This document shows, one piece after another, positions 38,875 to 48,305 of a DNA stretch of 64,000 nucleotides. Position numbers and translations under genes: made by a program. Position 1 is the first letter of the stretch. Each line of letters starts with the position of its first letter. The DNA comes from Candidatus Roizmanbacteria bacterium (lineage in GTDB: Bacteria; Patescibacteriota; Microgenomatia; UBA1406; GWC2-37-13): the NCBI GenBank assembly GCA_016215445.1, contig JACRJL010000003.1, forward strand, positions 466,924 to 530,923. The letters are read 5' to 3'. Below the pieces are notes generated by a model. It was not told the DNA's origin and made no database searches. It saw only the letters and a list, made by a program, of their open reading frames with translations.

Positions 38875-41190
38875 ATGTTGAAACAAGCTAAGAATATATT
38901 TTTCGTCGGAATAAAAGGCGTGGCAATGGCCAATCTGGCCGTGATTCTAAAAAAAATGGGAAAGAGGGTCGACGGCGCCGACATAGATGAGAAATTCATT
39001 ACAGATAGGCTTCTTAAAATCAACAAAATTGCTTGGAAAACAGGATTTACAGTTAAAAACCTTTCCAAAGATACAGACTTGGTTGTCTATTCGGCTGCCC
39101 ATGGCGGGTTAAATAATCCTTTAACGATAGAAGCTGCCAAAAGAAAGATCAAAATTATTTCCCAGGCCGATCTGTTGGGTGAACTAATGGTTGATTTTGA
39201 AACAAAAATCGCCGTTGCCGGCTGCCACGGAAAGACAACCACTTCGTCTTTATTAAGTTATGCACTGAACCGTCTCAAAGCAAATCCATCGTATATAGTT
39301 GGTGTTCCTTTTTTTACAGATTATCAAGGAGCCGATTATAAGGAGAAAAAGTATTTTGTCGTCGAGGCTGATGAATATGGAGTTAATCCTCCTTCTGACA
39401 AGACACCGAAGTTTTTCAAACTCGATCCGGACTGGATTATCGCCACAAACATCGATTTTGACCATCCCGACGTCTACAAAAATATAAAGGAAACAAAAGC
39501 GGCTTTCCTGAAGTTTTTTGGCAGTAAAAAATTAATTCTCTGTCTTGATAATAAGGAAATTATCCAGTCTCTTAAAAGATTTAATAAAGATCAGTATGTC
39601 ACGTATGGTTTTTCAGACAAAGCTGATCATCAAATAACTGATTGGAACACGAATGAAGAAGGTTCGGTCTTTTCTATAAAAGGAATAGGAGAGTTTATAA
39701 TTTCTCTTTTTGGGAAACACAATATTTCAAATGCAACAGCTGTTATAGTACAGCTTTTAAAACTTGGGTTTGAAGTAGAAAAGATTAAGGAAGCAGTCGT
39801 TGGTTTTGGAGGTGCGGAAAGAAGGTCAGAGCTTGTCTATAAAAAAGAAGGAAACTATCTTATGGATGATTATGCTCATCATCCGGTTGAGATCGAAGCG
39901 ACTATCAACTCGGCGAGAGAAAGATTTAAAGGCAAACGTTTAATTGTTGTTTTCCAACCCCATACTTTCTCGAGGACAAACTTTTTACTAAGTGAGTTCA
40001 GGGAAAGCCTGTCTTTGGCTGATATTGGTTTTGTCCTACCTATTTTTGCATCAGCCAGGGAAAATGAAAAACAGTTCAATGTCAGCTCCAAAGATATTGT
40101 CAAAGGGAAAATCAATCTTTTTTACGAAGCATCGAAAATTCAGTTAATCAAAAAGCTTGAAAAGTTGATCAATAAAGGAGACGTAATTTTTACAATGGGA
40201 GCGGGAGATGTTTATAAGTTAAAGAACAATCTAATAAAAATAATAAATAATAAATTACAAATGACAAATAAATATCAAATATCAAATATCAAATTACAAA
40301 AAAACAAAGATATATCTCACTTTCTGACTCTAAGAAATCATGTTAAAGCTGAATATTTTTTTGAGGCAAAGACAAGAGAAGACCTAATAGAAGCTAAACA
40401 ATACTCCCTGAAAAACAATCTTACTTTATTCATGTTAGGTGGCGGAAGTAATTTGGCAGTCCTTAAGCCTGAAATTTCCGGTTTAGTGGTAAAAAACAGC
40501 TATAGGGAACTAGAAATTCTCGAAGAAGAAAAGGAAAAAATAACAATTTCCGTATCGTCAGGGTACCCCGTTTCTTTGTTGATAGCTAAATCAGTTTCTT
40601 CAGGTTGGAAGGGTTTCGAATACCATCAGGGTTTGCCCGGTACGGTGGGAGGAGCCGTCTATATGAATTCGAAATGGACAAAACCGTTGATTTACTTCGG
40701 AGACGACCTTCTTTATGCCTTTTTGGTTGATAAACGCGGAAAAGTAAAAAAAGTCGAGAGAAGTTATTTTAACTTTGCTTATGACAATTCTATTTTGCAA
40801 AAAACGCACGAGATAGTTCTTAATGCAGTTTTTGAGTTAAAAAAAGCTGAGCCGAAAATATTAAAAGAAAAAGCGGCCTGGGCTCTCGATTATAGAAAAA
40901 AAACTCAACCTTTCGGTATCGCTTCTTCAGGTTGTTTCTTCAGAAATATTTCCAACAAGGAAAAAGAAAAAATGAATCTGCCAACGACATCGGCAGGTTA
41001 CCTGATTGACAGAGCTGGTTTAAAAAATTATTCGGTGGGTGACTTCTTTGTTTCACCTATCCACGCCAATTTTATTATTAACAAGGGAAAAGGTAAAAGA
41101 GAAGACTTGGTTAAACTATTAAATATAATTAAGTCAAAAGTAAGGGAGAAGTTTGGTATAGAATTGAAAGAGGAAGTTATAGTTGTTTAA
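38875..41190 (+). CDS. MurC-MurB fusion (UDP-MurNAc-Ala ligase / UDP-GlcNAc-enolpyruvate reductase)
   Basis: 771 aa joining two steps of precursor synthesis. Residues about 1-455 are MurC: FFVGIKGVAMANLAVILKKMG, ATP loop AGCHGKTTTSSLLSYAL (about 123), EADEYGVNPPSDKT, NIDFDHPDVYKN and DDYAHHPVEIEATI. Residues about 480-771 are FAD-dependent MurB: NLTLFMLGGGSNLAVL, GLPGTVGGAVYMNS, SSGCFFRN (proton-donor Ser region) and ELKEEVIVV (catalytic Glu). The linker (about 455-480) contains KYQISNIKLQKN, encoded by an AT repeat. GGAGG lies 4-5 nt before the ATG, and a TATAAT ends 11 nt before it. Confidence 0.93.
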   Translation: MLKQAKNIFFVGIKGVAMANLAVILKKMGKRVDGADIDEKFITDRLLKINKIAWKTGFTVKNLSKDTDLVVYSAAHGGLNNPLTIEAAKRKIKIISQADLLGELMVDFETKIAVAGCHGKTTTSSLLSYALNRLKANPSYIVGVPFFTDYQGADYKEKKYFVVEADEYGVNPPSDKTPKFFKLDPDWIIATNIDFDHPDVYKNIKETKAAFLKFFGSKKLILCLDNKEIIQSLKRFNKDQYVTYGFSDKADHQITDWNTNEEGSVFSIKGIGEFIISLFGKHNISNATAVIVQLLKLGFEVEKIKEAVVGFGGAERRSELVYKKEGNYLMDDYAHHPVEIEATINSARERFKGKRLIVVFQPHTFSRTNFLLSEFRESLSLADIGFVLPIFASARENEKQFNVSSKDIVKGKINLFYEASKIQLIKKLEKLINKGDVIFTMGAGDVYKLKNNLIKIINNKLQMTNKYQISNIKLQKNKDISHFLTLRNHVKAEYFFEAKTREDLIEAKQYSLKNNLTLFMLGGGSNLAVLKPEISGLVVKNSYRELEILEEEKEKITISVSSGYPVSLLIAKSVSSGWKGFEYHQGLPGTVGGAVYMNSKWTKPLIYFGDDLLYAFLVDKRGKVKKVERSYFNFAYDNSILQKTHEIVLNAVFELKKAEPKILKEKAAWALDYRKKTQPFGIASSGCFFRNISNKEKEKMNLPTTSAGYLIDRAGLKNYSVGDFFVSPIHANFIINKGKGKREDLVKLLNIIKSKVREKFGIELKEEVIVV
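40240..40305 (+). repeat. AAATATCAAAT/AATTACAAAT simple repeat coding the MurC-MurB linker
   Basis: Repeated AATAATAAAT, then AAATATCAAATATC, then AAATTACAAA units, translated in frame as KYQISNIKLQKN. Same family as 4598-4634 and the intergenic array at 49400-49518. Confidence 0.7.
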
Positions 41191-41191
41191 T

Positions 41192-42514
41192 ATGGAAGAT
41201 TCATACATTATTAGAGGCGGAAAAAAATTAAGCGGAGAAGTCACCTTGTCAGGGGCAAAAAATGCCGCTTTGAAGATGATTATAGCCTCTCTTTTGTTTA
41301 ATGAAAAAGTCGTTCTTGAAAACGTTCCTCGGATCAACGATGTCGTTGAACTATTGCATTTAATCAGATCTTTGGGTGCGAGCGCGGACTTTATCGATAA
41401 AAACAGGATAGAGATTGATCCGACCTCATTAAATCAAAATAAAGTCGACCTGCTTCATGCTTCCAAGATAAGGGTTTCTTTCATGTTATTTGCACCTTTG
41501 CTTTATAAATTTGGAAACTGTCTTGTTCCCAATCCAGGAGGCTGTAGGATCGGCGCCCGCCCAATCGACAGGATTGTCGATGGGATGAAAAATCTGGGAG
41601 TGGAAATAAGATATATTTCCAGAACTGGTTTTTATGAAGCAAAGCTTCCTGATAAACCAAGAGGGAGCTTCACGTTTAATAAACCTAGTCACACAGGGAC
41701 GGAACTTTTGATCATGCTTTCAGTTTTCGGCAAAGATAGAATTATTTTGGAAAATTGCGCCAATGAGCCGGAAATAGATAACCTGATTGATTTTTTAAAT
41801 CAAAGCGGAGCAAAAATAACCAAAAATAATAGTCGGATAGAAATCGACGGCGTTGCAAAGCTCAAATTTAGTCACCCCTTTAAAATCATCCCAGATCGTA
41901 ACGAAGCCATTACCTATGTTTGCTTAACACTGGCAACAGGAGGAAGTTTACTTTTAAAAGACCTGCCAATTGAAAGTATCGGTATATTTGTTGATAAACT
42001 AAGACAGGCGGGCGTTGAAGTAAAAGAGTCGCCGGAAGGACTTTTTTTCAGGAGAGGTCAACATCTCAAAGCAGTTAACATAGAAACTACTCCTCATCCG
42101 GGTTTTATGACAGACTGGCAGCCTAACTGGGCAGTCATGATGACCCAGGCAAACGGAAAATCAATCATCCATGAACGTGTTTTTGAAAATAGGTTTTCCT
42201 ATGTAGAAGAACTGAAAAAACTAGGTGCGAAAATCAAATTTATAGATGCAAAAGTTGAAAATCCAAGCGATTTCTACTTTTTTAACTACAAAAAAGGTAG
42301 AAATTACAGTCAAACGGTTGAAATAGATGGGCCAGTCAGACTTCATGGCGGCATTTTAAATATCGCCGATCTTAGAGCCGGCGCCAGCTTGGCCACAGCC
42401 GCTTTAGCTTCAGAGGGCGAATCAGCCGTCAACGGCGTCTCCATCTTAGAGCGCGGTTATGAGGACTTTGTGAAAAAGGTCGGTAATTTAGGCGGAGAGA
42501 TAAAGAAGATTTAA
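41192..42514 (+). CDS. murA: UDP-N-acetylglucosamine 1-carboxyvinyltransferase MurA
   Basis: First committed step of peptidoglycan synthesis (PEP + UDP-GlcNAc). 440 aa EPSP-synthase fold; SGAKNAALKMIIASLLF (about 19-35), the loop NPGGCRIGARPIDR with the catalytic Cys (about 113, hence predicted fosfomycin-sensitive), FNKPSHTGTELLIM, PDRNEAITY, and HPGFMTDWQPNWAVMMTQ. ATG at 41192 is used, not the tracked TTG at 41183 which lies in the upstream gene; gap 1 nt. Confidence 0.96.
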   Translation: MEDSYIIRGGKKLSGEVTLSGAKNAALKMIIASLLFNEKVVLENVPRINDVVELLHLIRSLGASADFIDKNRIEIDPTSLNQNKVDLLHASKIRVSFMLFAPLLYKFGNCLVPNPGGCRIGARPIDRIVDGMKNLGVEIRYISRTGFYEAKLPDKPRGSFTFNKPSHTGTELLIMLSVFGKDRIILENCANEPEIDNLIDFLNQSGAKITKNNSRIEIDGVAKLKFSHPFKIIPDRNEAITYVCLTLATGGSLLLKDLPIESIGIFVDKLRQAGVEVKESPEGLFFRRGQHLKAVNIETTPHPGFMTDWQPNWAVMMTQANGKSIIHERVFENRFSYVEELKKLGAKIKFIDAKVENPSDFYFFNYKKGRNYSQTVEIDGPVRLHGGILNIADLRAGASLATAALASEGESAVNGVSILERGYEDFVKKVGNLGGEIKKI

Positions 42515-42531
42515 TTTGATAAAATTGACTT

Positions 42532-43806
42532 ATGAGAAAGATAAAAAACGCTCTTTTGTTGGCCGGAGGCGATAGCACAAGGTTTTGGCCACTTGAAAAT
42601 AAAAATCTTTATTCTTTTTTGGGAAAACCTTTGATTCTTCATCAAATTGAAAAGATTTCCTTATTTGTTGAGAATATTTTTATTGTTGTTCATAAAGAAA
42701 ACGCCGTAGCCGTGAAAAGGCTTGTAGACAACGCTAATTTACTGGTAAAAATCGAAATTGTCATTCAAAAAGACGACTTTTCCGGTCAGGCCGGTGCCGT
42801 TTTTTCAGTCAAAAATCTGGTTCGTGGCGAAACTATAATATTAAATGCTAACGATCTGGTTGACTATTCTGCAATTGAAAAAATCACACAAACACCGGCT
42901 CATAAAAACAAAGTAATCCTTTTCGGAAAAAAAGTAAACGAATATTTTCCAGGCGGATATTTCAAGTTTGATAGTAATGAAAACGTTGAGAAGATAGTTG
43001 AAAAACCAGGGAAAGATAAGATGCCTTCCAATATAACTAAACTTGTAGTCGACTACTATTCTGATATAGACAATCTAGTTAAAGCCATAGAAAAAGTTAA
43101 AACGAACGAAGACAATCATTATGAAATTGCCTTAAATCACCTGCTTGATTCGGGAGTTGAAAAAACCTACTTTATTTATGAGGGGTTTTGGGTGAGTCTT
43201 AAATATCCGTGGCACATTTTATCAATGTTAAAATTGTTTCTGGGAATGATTAAAACGAGCGACATTTCTTCAACGGCGGAAATATCGAAAAAAGCGATTA
43301 TTTCCGGACCGGTTGTTATTGGAGACAACGTCAAAATTGGCGATTTTGCCAAGATATCCGGACCAGTCTTTATTGGAGACAATAGCACAATAGGTGACTA
43401 TTCCCTTATTAGGGAAAGTCAGATTGGTGAAGACTGTTTGATCGGTTCTTATAATGAAGTAGCCCGCTCCTATATTGGTAATAAGGTATTTCTCCACCGA
43501 AATTATGTCGGTGATTCAGTTTTGGCCGATGAAGTAATTATGGGAGCTCAGGCAGTGACAGCTAATTTGAGATTTGACGGTGAGACGATTAATTCATACG
43601 TAGACGATGACAAAGTCGATACTTATCTATCGAAAATGGGTGCTGTTGTCGGTAGACAAGCCAAGATCGGTGTCAACGCGACAATCACGCCAGGCGTGAA
43701 AATCGGCAAAAAAACCTGGGTCGGCCCTGGAGAGATAGTCAGGTATGATTTGGAAGACAAAACTTATTTAAGCGACGGTGAAGAGAAAGAAAATTTATAT
43801 GAATAA
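42532..43806 (+). CDS. GlmU-like sugar-1-phosphate nucleotidyltransferase with left-handed beta-helix
   Basis: 424 aa. N-terminal NTP-transferase (about 1-230) with LLAGGDSTRFWPLENKNLYSFLGKPLI, LNANDLVDY and EKPGKDKMPSN; C-terminal hexapeptide repeats (about 240-400: AIISGPVVIGDNVKIGDFAKISGPVFIGDNSTIGDYSLI and GVNATITPGVKIGKKTWVGPG). Probably makes UDP-GlcNAc (GlmU role: uridylyl plus acetyl transfer), which suits its place after murA. The order of domains also fits archaeal-type sugar nucleotidyltransferases. -10-like TAAAAT ends 7 nt before the ATG. Confidence 0.82.
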   Translation: MRKIKNALLLAGGDSTRFWPLENKNLYSFLGKPLILHQIEKISLFVENIFIVVHKENAVAVKRLVDNANLLVKIEIVIQKDDFSGQAGAVFSVKNLVRGETIILNANDLVDYSAIEKITQTPAHKNKVILFGKKVNEYFPGGYFKFDSNENVEKIVEKPGKDKMPSNITKLVVDYYSDIDNLVKAIEKVKTNEDNHYEIALNHLLDSGVEKTYFIYEGFWVSLKYPWHILSMLKLFLGMIKTSDISSTAEISKKAIISGPVVIGDNVKIGDFAKISGPVFIGDNSTIGDYSLIRESQIGEDCLIGSYNEVARSYIGNKVFLHRNYVGDSVLADEVIMGAQAVTANLRFDGETINSYVDDDKVDTYLSKMGAVVGRQAKIGVNATITPGVKIGKKTWVGPGEIVRYDLEDKTYLSDGEEKENLYE

Positions 43807-44776
43807 TAAAAAAATTACAGTAATAGGCGGAGGAACAGGAACTTTTGTTGTTTTATCAGGACTTAAAGATTACCAGTTGGATCTTTCTGTTGTTGTTTCC
43901 ATGATGGATTCTGGCGGATCAACCGGTAAACTTCGGGATCAATTGGGTGTTCTACCTCCTGGAGACCTTCGTCAGTGTTTGGTGGCTTTGTCGGACGCGC
44001 CAATTCTTTGGAGAAAACTTTTTCTATATCGATTTGAAACAGGAGATTTTAAAGGACACAACTTTGGCAATCTTTTTTTGGCCGCGCTTGAAAAAGTCAG
44101 TACATCTTACGATGAGGCAATTCAAACTGCTTCATATGTTTTAAAAACCAAAGGAAAAGTAATTCCTGTTACGCACGATAAACTCCATTTGGCAGCTGAG
44201 TATGAAAACGGAAAAATCGTTACCGGAGAAGGATTGATAGACGAAAATCATGCCGAATCTTCTAAGATTAAAAGGGCATATTTGACACCGAGTGGAGCAG
44301 CCAATGTTAAAGCGATCGAAACAATTGAAAATTCCGATTATATTATTGTTGGACCGGGCGATCTTTATACAAGCATCATTCCTGTTCTTTTGGTTGAGGG
44401 CATAGGCGAAGCAATCATGAAAAGTAAAGCAAAAATAATATTTATCATGAATCTAATGACTAAATCAGGTCAGACTACTAAATATAAAGCCTCCGATCAT
44501 TTAATGGATTTGAAAAAATATCTAGGAAAGGATCCAGATTTTATTCTAATAAATAATTCCCCGATCGTCGCGGATATTTTGAGTTCCTATAAAAAGTATA
44601 ATGAAGAAGAAGTGATAAACGATTTAAAAGATCATAATGGTTATAAAACAATTAAAGGAGACTTAATAGACAACAATCAGGTGGAAAAAAGCTCTGCCGA
44701 TGTACTATATAGAAGTATTTTGAGGCACGATTCAAAAAAGATTGCCGAAGTCTTAAACAAAATTTTTTATGCTTAA
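43799..44776 (+). CDS. yvcK: YvcK/CofD-like UDP-sugar-binding regulator
   Basis: 325-aa gluconeogenesis-factor family protein; B. subtilis YvcK binds UDP-GlcNAc and affects wall synthesis and cell shape. KITVIGGGTGTFVVLSGLKDY (about 5-25), VVSMMDSGGSTGKLRDQLGVLPPGDLRQCLVAL (about 33-65) and IIVGPGDLYTSIIPVLLVEGI (about 180-200) are diagnostic. ATG at 43799 replaces the tracked start. It overlaps the GlmU-like gene by 8 nt and so sits among the genes whose product (UDP-GlcNAc) it may sense. Confidence 0.92.
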   Translation: MNNKKITVIGGGTGTFVVLSGLKDYQLDLSVVVSMMDSGGSTGKLRDQLGVLPPGDLRQCLVALSDAPILWRKLFLYRFETGDFKGHNFGNLFLAALEKVSTSYDEAIQTASYVLKTKGKVIPVTHDKLHLAAEYENGKIVTGEGLIDENHAESSKIKRAYLTPSGAANVKAIETIENSDYIIVGPGDLYTSIIPVLLVEGIGEAIMKSKAKIIFIMNLMTKSGQTTKYKASDHLMDLKKYLGKDPDFILINNSPIVADILSSYKKYNEEEVINDLKDHNGYKTIKGDLIDNNQVEKSSADVLYRSILRHDSKKIAEVLNKIFYA

Positions 44777-45119
44777 ACGACACACAATATCTATTGGTCA
44801 TGCTGTTGATGGTTTAAGGTGGGCTTTGAAAACCCAGCCTAATTATAGAATTCATATTACTTTGTCTCTCTTGGCGATTATTTTAGGGATGCTTTTAAAG
44901 GTCTCTTATCTTGAGTTTCTAATAATAATTTTTTTAATTACGGTTGGTCTAGTTATAGAAACACTTAATACAGGTCTTGAGCAGACAACAGACGCAATAG
45001 ACCGTAAGATCAGGGAAGATATAAAAATCGCCAAGGATGTTGCTGCTGCAGCTATGCTTATTTATGCCATAGGTTCTTTTATAATCGCTTGTTTTATTTT
45101 TATCCCTAAATTTTTTTAA
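44769..45119 (+). CDS. dgkA: diacylglycerol/undecaprenol kinase (DgkA family)
   Basis: 116-aa trimeric membrane kinase with three TM segments and the active-site region VIETLNTGLEQTTDAIDRK (about 58-76). In Gram-positive bacteria this family phosphorylates undecaprenol, feeding lipid carrier into wall synthesis; the neighbour mraY supports that role. It overlaps yvcK by 8 nt. Confidence 0.92.
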   Translation: MLKRHTISIGHAVDGLRWALKTQPNYRIHITLSLLAIILGMLLKVSYLEFLIIIFLITVGLVIETLNTGLEQTTDAIDRKIREDIKIAKDVAAAAMLIYAIGSFIIACFIFIPKFF

Positions 45120-45120
45120 T

Positions 45121-46161
45121 ATGACGTCAATTTATTTACTAGCAGTTTCGGCTTCTTTTTTTTTGAACTTTATTTTTATCATTCCTTTTATTGATTTTCT
45201 TTATAAATTAAAATTCCAGAGAGCCGCCCAAAAAACCAAAGACATTTTCAACCGTCCGACTCCCATATTTGATAAGTACAACGAACACAAAAAAGGGACT
45301 CCAGTCGGAGGTGGTATTATAGTTTTGGCAACTACTACCTTAGTTTTTTTTCTCTTTATTTTCTTATACTGGTTTTTTCGGCAAAAAATTCTTACAAACT
45401 ATCCGTCGATAGCCTCGGAGATTAAGATCATTCTTTTCGCATTCATTTCTTTCGGTCTTCTCGGGTTACTGGACGATTTAAATAAGATTTTCTTGTGGAA
45501 AAAGAACGGTTTTTTTGGATTACGGTTCAGGCATAAAGCCATATTGGAGGCGATTCTTTCCGTTATCATATCCTACTGGCTTTTTCAGGACTTGAAGATT
45601 TCTTTCATTCACGTTCCTTTTTTCGGCGTCTTTAATCTTGGTTATTTTTACATTTTGTTTTCTTCCCTTATCATCATGGCTTTTGCCAATGCAGTCAATA
45701 TAAGTGACGGTCTGGATGGTTTGGCAGGAGGAATAATTAGTTTTGCATTGATCGGATTTTGGGTCGTTTCAAGAAGCATTCTTGACGTTCCCACCTCTCT
45801 TTTCATTGCCGCTTGGTTGGGAGGTCTTCTTGCTTTTCTTTATTTCAATATCTACCCGGCGAGAATAATCATGGGTGATACAGGAGCACTTTCTTTCGGG
45901 GCTACTTTTGCCGTTATAGGTTTGATACTGGGAAAAGCCTTTGCTCTTCCAATTATGGGAGGTGTCTTTGTCATCGAGGCTGGTTCGTCTCTTATTCAAC
46001 TTATAGGCAAGAAGTTTTTGAAAAGAAAAATTTTTCCAGTGGCTCCGTTTCACCTCTATCTTCAAAATAAAGGTTGGGAGGAACCGAAAATCGTCATGCG
46101 TCTATGGTTAATCTCTATTATCTTTGTCATCTTCGGATTGATGATCGCCTTCATGAAATGA
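45121..46161 (+). CDS. mraY: phospho-MurNAc-pentapeptide transferase MraY
   Basis: Makes lipid I from UDP-MurNAc-pentapeptide and undecaprenyl phosphate. 346 aa, about 10 TM. KGTPVGGGII (about 59), LLGLLDDLNKI (about 113, Asp-Asp motif), NAVNISDGLDGLAGG (about 191) and MGDTGALSFGA (about 250). Starts 1 nt after dgkA. The HHH motif is replaced by FHLYLQNKGWEEPKIV near the C-terminus, as in the MraY/WecA border group. Confidence 0.92.
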   Translation: MTSIYLLAVSASFFLNFIFIIPFIDFLYKLKFQRAAQKTKDIFNRPTPIFDKYNEHKKGTPVGGGIIVLATTTLVFFLFIFLYWFFRQKILTNYPSIASEIKIILFAFISFGLLGLLDDLNKIFLWKKNGFFGLRFRHKAILEAILSVIISYWLFQDLKISFIHVPFFGVFNLGYFYILFSSLIIMAFANAVNISDGLDGLAGGIISFALIGFWVVSRSILDVPTSLFIAAWLGGLLAFLYFNIYPARIIMGDTGALSFGATFAVIGLILGKAFALPIMGGVFVIEAGSSLIQLIGKKFLKRKIFPVAPFHLYLQNKGWEEPKIVMRLWLISIIFVIFGLMIAFMK

Positions 46162-46173
46162 TAAAATAGAAAT

Positions 46174-47487
46174 ATGGAGCAATATCAAGGCAAAAAAATA
46201 CTTGTCGTTGGACTTGGTTTGCAGGGAGGGGGAGTTGGGATAGCCAAGTTTTTTTCCGAGCTTGGAGCTAAAGTAACAGTCACTGACAAAAAAACGGAAA
46301 AAGAACTGGCTTCTTCACTTGAGGCTTTGAAGGATTATTCAATCACTTTTAGATTGGGTGGTCATAACATGAATGATTTTTTAGAAGCAGATATGATTTT
46401 TAAGGGGCCTTCGGTTCTTTGGTCGGCTCCGGAAGTTGTTGCTGCCGAAAAAAAAGGAATTCCAATTGAGATGGAGTTGAGTTTTTTTTCAGAAAATTTT
46501 CCAGGACGAATAATCGGAGTTACAGGAACAAGAGGAAAGTCCACTATCACGCGGCTCTTATTTGATCTTTTAAAACAATCGGGTTTTCCTGTTTTATTAG
46601 GTGGCGGGCTACCGGGGATTTCTACAATTAACTACTTGAAAACTTTAGGAAAAGATGATTGGATAGTAATGGAAATCTCCTCTTGGGCTTTGTCGGGATT
46701 TCATCGCAAAAAAATCAGTCCACATATTGCGGTTTTTTCGAACATCTATCCAGACCACCTGAATTACTACAAAACTATGGATGATTATTTATATGACAAA
46801 AAAGCCGTATTTATGTATCAAAATGAAAATGACTTTCTTATCGTCAACAAATCACTTTTAAATATTGTCAGCACTTCAAAATCAAAAATCTTTCCATTTG
46901 ACAGATACGGATTTCCAAGTAAATTGATTTACTTAAAAGGCGACCATAATCTGGAGAACGCGGCGGCTGCTTTGCAGGTGGCAAAAATTCTTAATATAGA
47001 TGAAAAAAAATCGATTGATTTCATTTCGAGTTATAAAGGCCTGCCATATAGACAGGAAATTATCGGTCGGAAAGAAGATATAATTTTTGTCAACGATACG
47101 ACATCGACAACACCCATTGCCACTATCAAAGCGATTGATTCTTTTAAAGACAAGAAAACAGTTTTAATTTTGGGAGGAAATTCTAAAAATCTTCCATACG
47201 AAGGTTTGTTAGCCGAACTAAACAAAGTGGAAAAAATTGTATTATTAGCTGGATCTTTTACTAACCAAATCATAGATGATCTAAGAGCTTCTATGTCGGA
47301 TAAAATTAGTTTAAGAATCTATGATGATTTGGAAGAAGCAGTAAAAGAAGCGTACAGGATTGCCAGAGAAATCAATTCAACCTGTATACTTTTTTCCCCA
47401 GCGGCAACTTCGTTCGCCATGTTCAATAATGAATTTCATCGAGGTGAGGAGTTTAATAAAATTGCTAAAAAAATAATTAAACTATGA
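46174..47487 (+). CDS. murD: UDP-MurNAc-Ala-D-Glu ligase MurD
   Basis: 437 aa three-domain Mur ligase adding D-Glu. KILVVGLGLQGGGVGIAKFFSELGAKVTVTDKK (about 7-40), ATP loop GVTGTRGKSTITRLLFDLL (about 113-131), SSWALSGF, FSNIYPDHLNYY (about 189) and FVNDTTSTTPIATIKAI (about 306). GATAAAAT ends 7 nt before the ATG, which would allow leaderless transcription within the cluster. Coupled to murI, which makes its D-Glu substrate. Confidence 0.94.
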   Translation: MEQYQGKKILVVGLGLQGGGVGIAKFFSELGAKVTVTDKKTEKELASSLEALKDYSITFRLGGHNMNDFLEADMIFKGPSVLWSAPEVVAAEKKGIPIEMELSFFSENFPGRIIGVTGTRGKSTITRLLFDLLKQSGFPVLLGGGLPGISTINYLKTLGKDDWIVMEISSWALSGFHRKKISPHIAVFSNIYPDHLNYYKTMDDYLYDKKAVFMYQNENDFLIVNKSLLNIVSTSKSKIFPFDRYGFPSKLIYLKGDHNLENAAAALQVAKILNIDEKKSIDFISSYKGLPYRQEIIGRKEDIIFVNDTTSTTPIATIKAIDSFKDKKTVLILGGNSKNLPYEGLLAELNKVEKIVLLAGSFTNQIIDDLRASMSDKISLRIYDDLEEAVKEAYRIAREINSTCILFSPAATSFAMFNNEFHRGEEFNKIAKKIIKL

Positions 47488-48305
47488 ATATAGGCGTTTT
47501 TGACTCAGGTTTGGGAGGGTTGACAATTTTTAAATCTTTATTGGAGAATTTACCTGAATATAATTACATCTATTTAGGAGACAACGCCAGGGTCCCTTAC
47601 GGAAACAGGTCACAGGAAATCATCTATCAATTTACAAAAGAGGCGATCGATTTTTTGTTCAAACAAAACTGTCAGCTAATCATTCTTGCCTGTAATACAG
47701 CCACTTCAACTTCATTACATAAGATACAGCAAGAGTATCTTCCAAAATTTTATCCCGACCGAAGAGTTTTAGGCGTAATAAAACCAGTAACTGAGAAAAT
47801 AACAGACAGAAATTTTAAAAAAATCGGGGTGATAGGAACTAAGGCCACGATAAACTCCGGAGCCTTTACTCGGGAAATCAAAAAAACACTTCCTGATGCT
47901 TTAATTCTTCAGCAGTCCTGTCCGCTTTTAGTCCCTTACATCGAAGACTCCGGAAGAAATGATAAAGTTCTTCAACTTATTTTAAAAGAGTATTTAGCTG
48001 GACTAAAGAAAGAAAATATTGACAGTTTGGTTCTGGCGTGTACTCATTATGAAATTATAAAAAAAGAAATCCAGAGGGAAATTGGCCCTCAAGTCGAAGT
48101 AATTTCCGAGGGAAAAATTGTCGCGGATAAATTGAGGAGTTATTTGACAAAACATTTGGATATAGAAAAAAAACTTGAAAAGAAAAAACAGAGAACTTAT
48201 TTTGTAACAGACTTGAGTCAGGATTTTAAAAAACTGATGCGGCTTTTTTTAGGTTCTCATGCAAACGAAGCCTCGATTAAACAAATTAAAATAGACAATG
48301 GTTAA
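47484..48305 (+). CDS. murI: glutamate racemase MurI
   Basis: 273 aa cofactor-independent racemase supplying D-Glu. IGVFDSGLGGLTIFKSL (about 3-19), GDNARVPYGNRS (about 33), ILACNTATSTSL (catalytic Cys about 73) and LVLACTHYEIIKKEI (second Cys about 185). ATGA overlap with murD; its place in the dcw cluster joins supply and use of D-Glu. Confidence 0.95.
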   Translation: MNIGVFDSGLGGLTIFKSLLENLPEYNYIYLGDNARVPYGNRSQEIIYQFTKEAIDFLFKQNCQLIILACNTATSTSLHKIQQEYLPKFYPDRRVLGVIKPVTEKITDRNFKKIGVIGTKATINSGAFTREIKKTLPDALILQQSCPLLVPYIEDSGRNDKVLQLILKEYLAGLKKENIDSLVLACTHYEIIKKEIQREIGPQVEVISEGKIVADKLRSYLTKHLDIEKKLEKKKQRTYFVTDLSQDFKKLMRLFLGSHANEASIKQIKIDNG

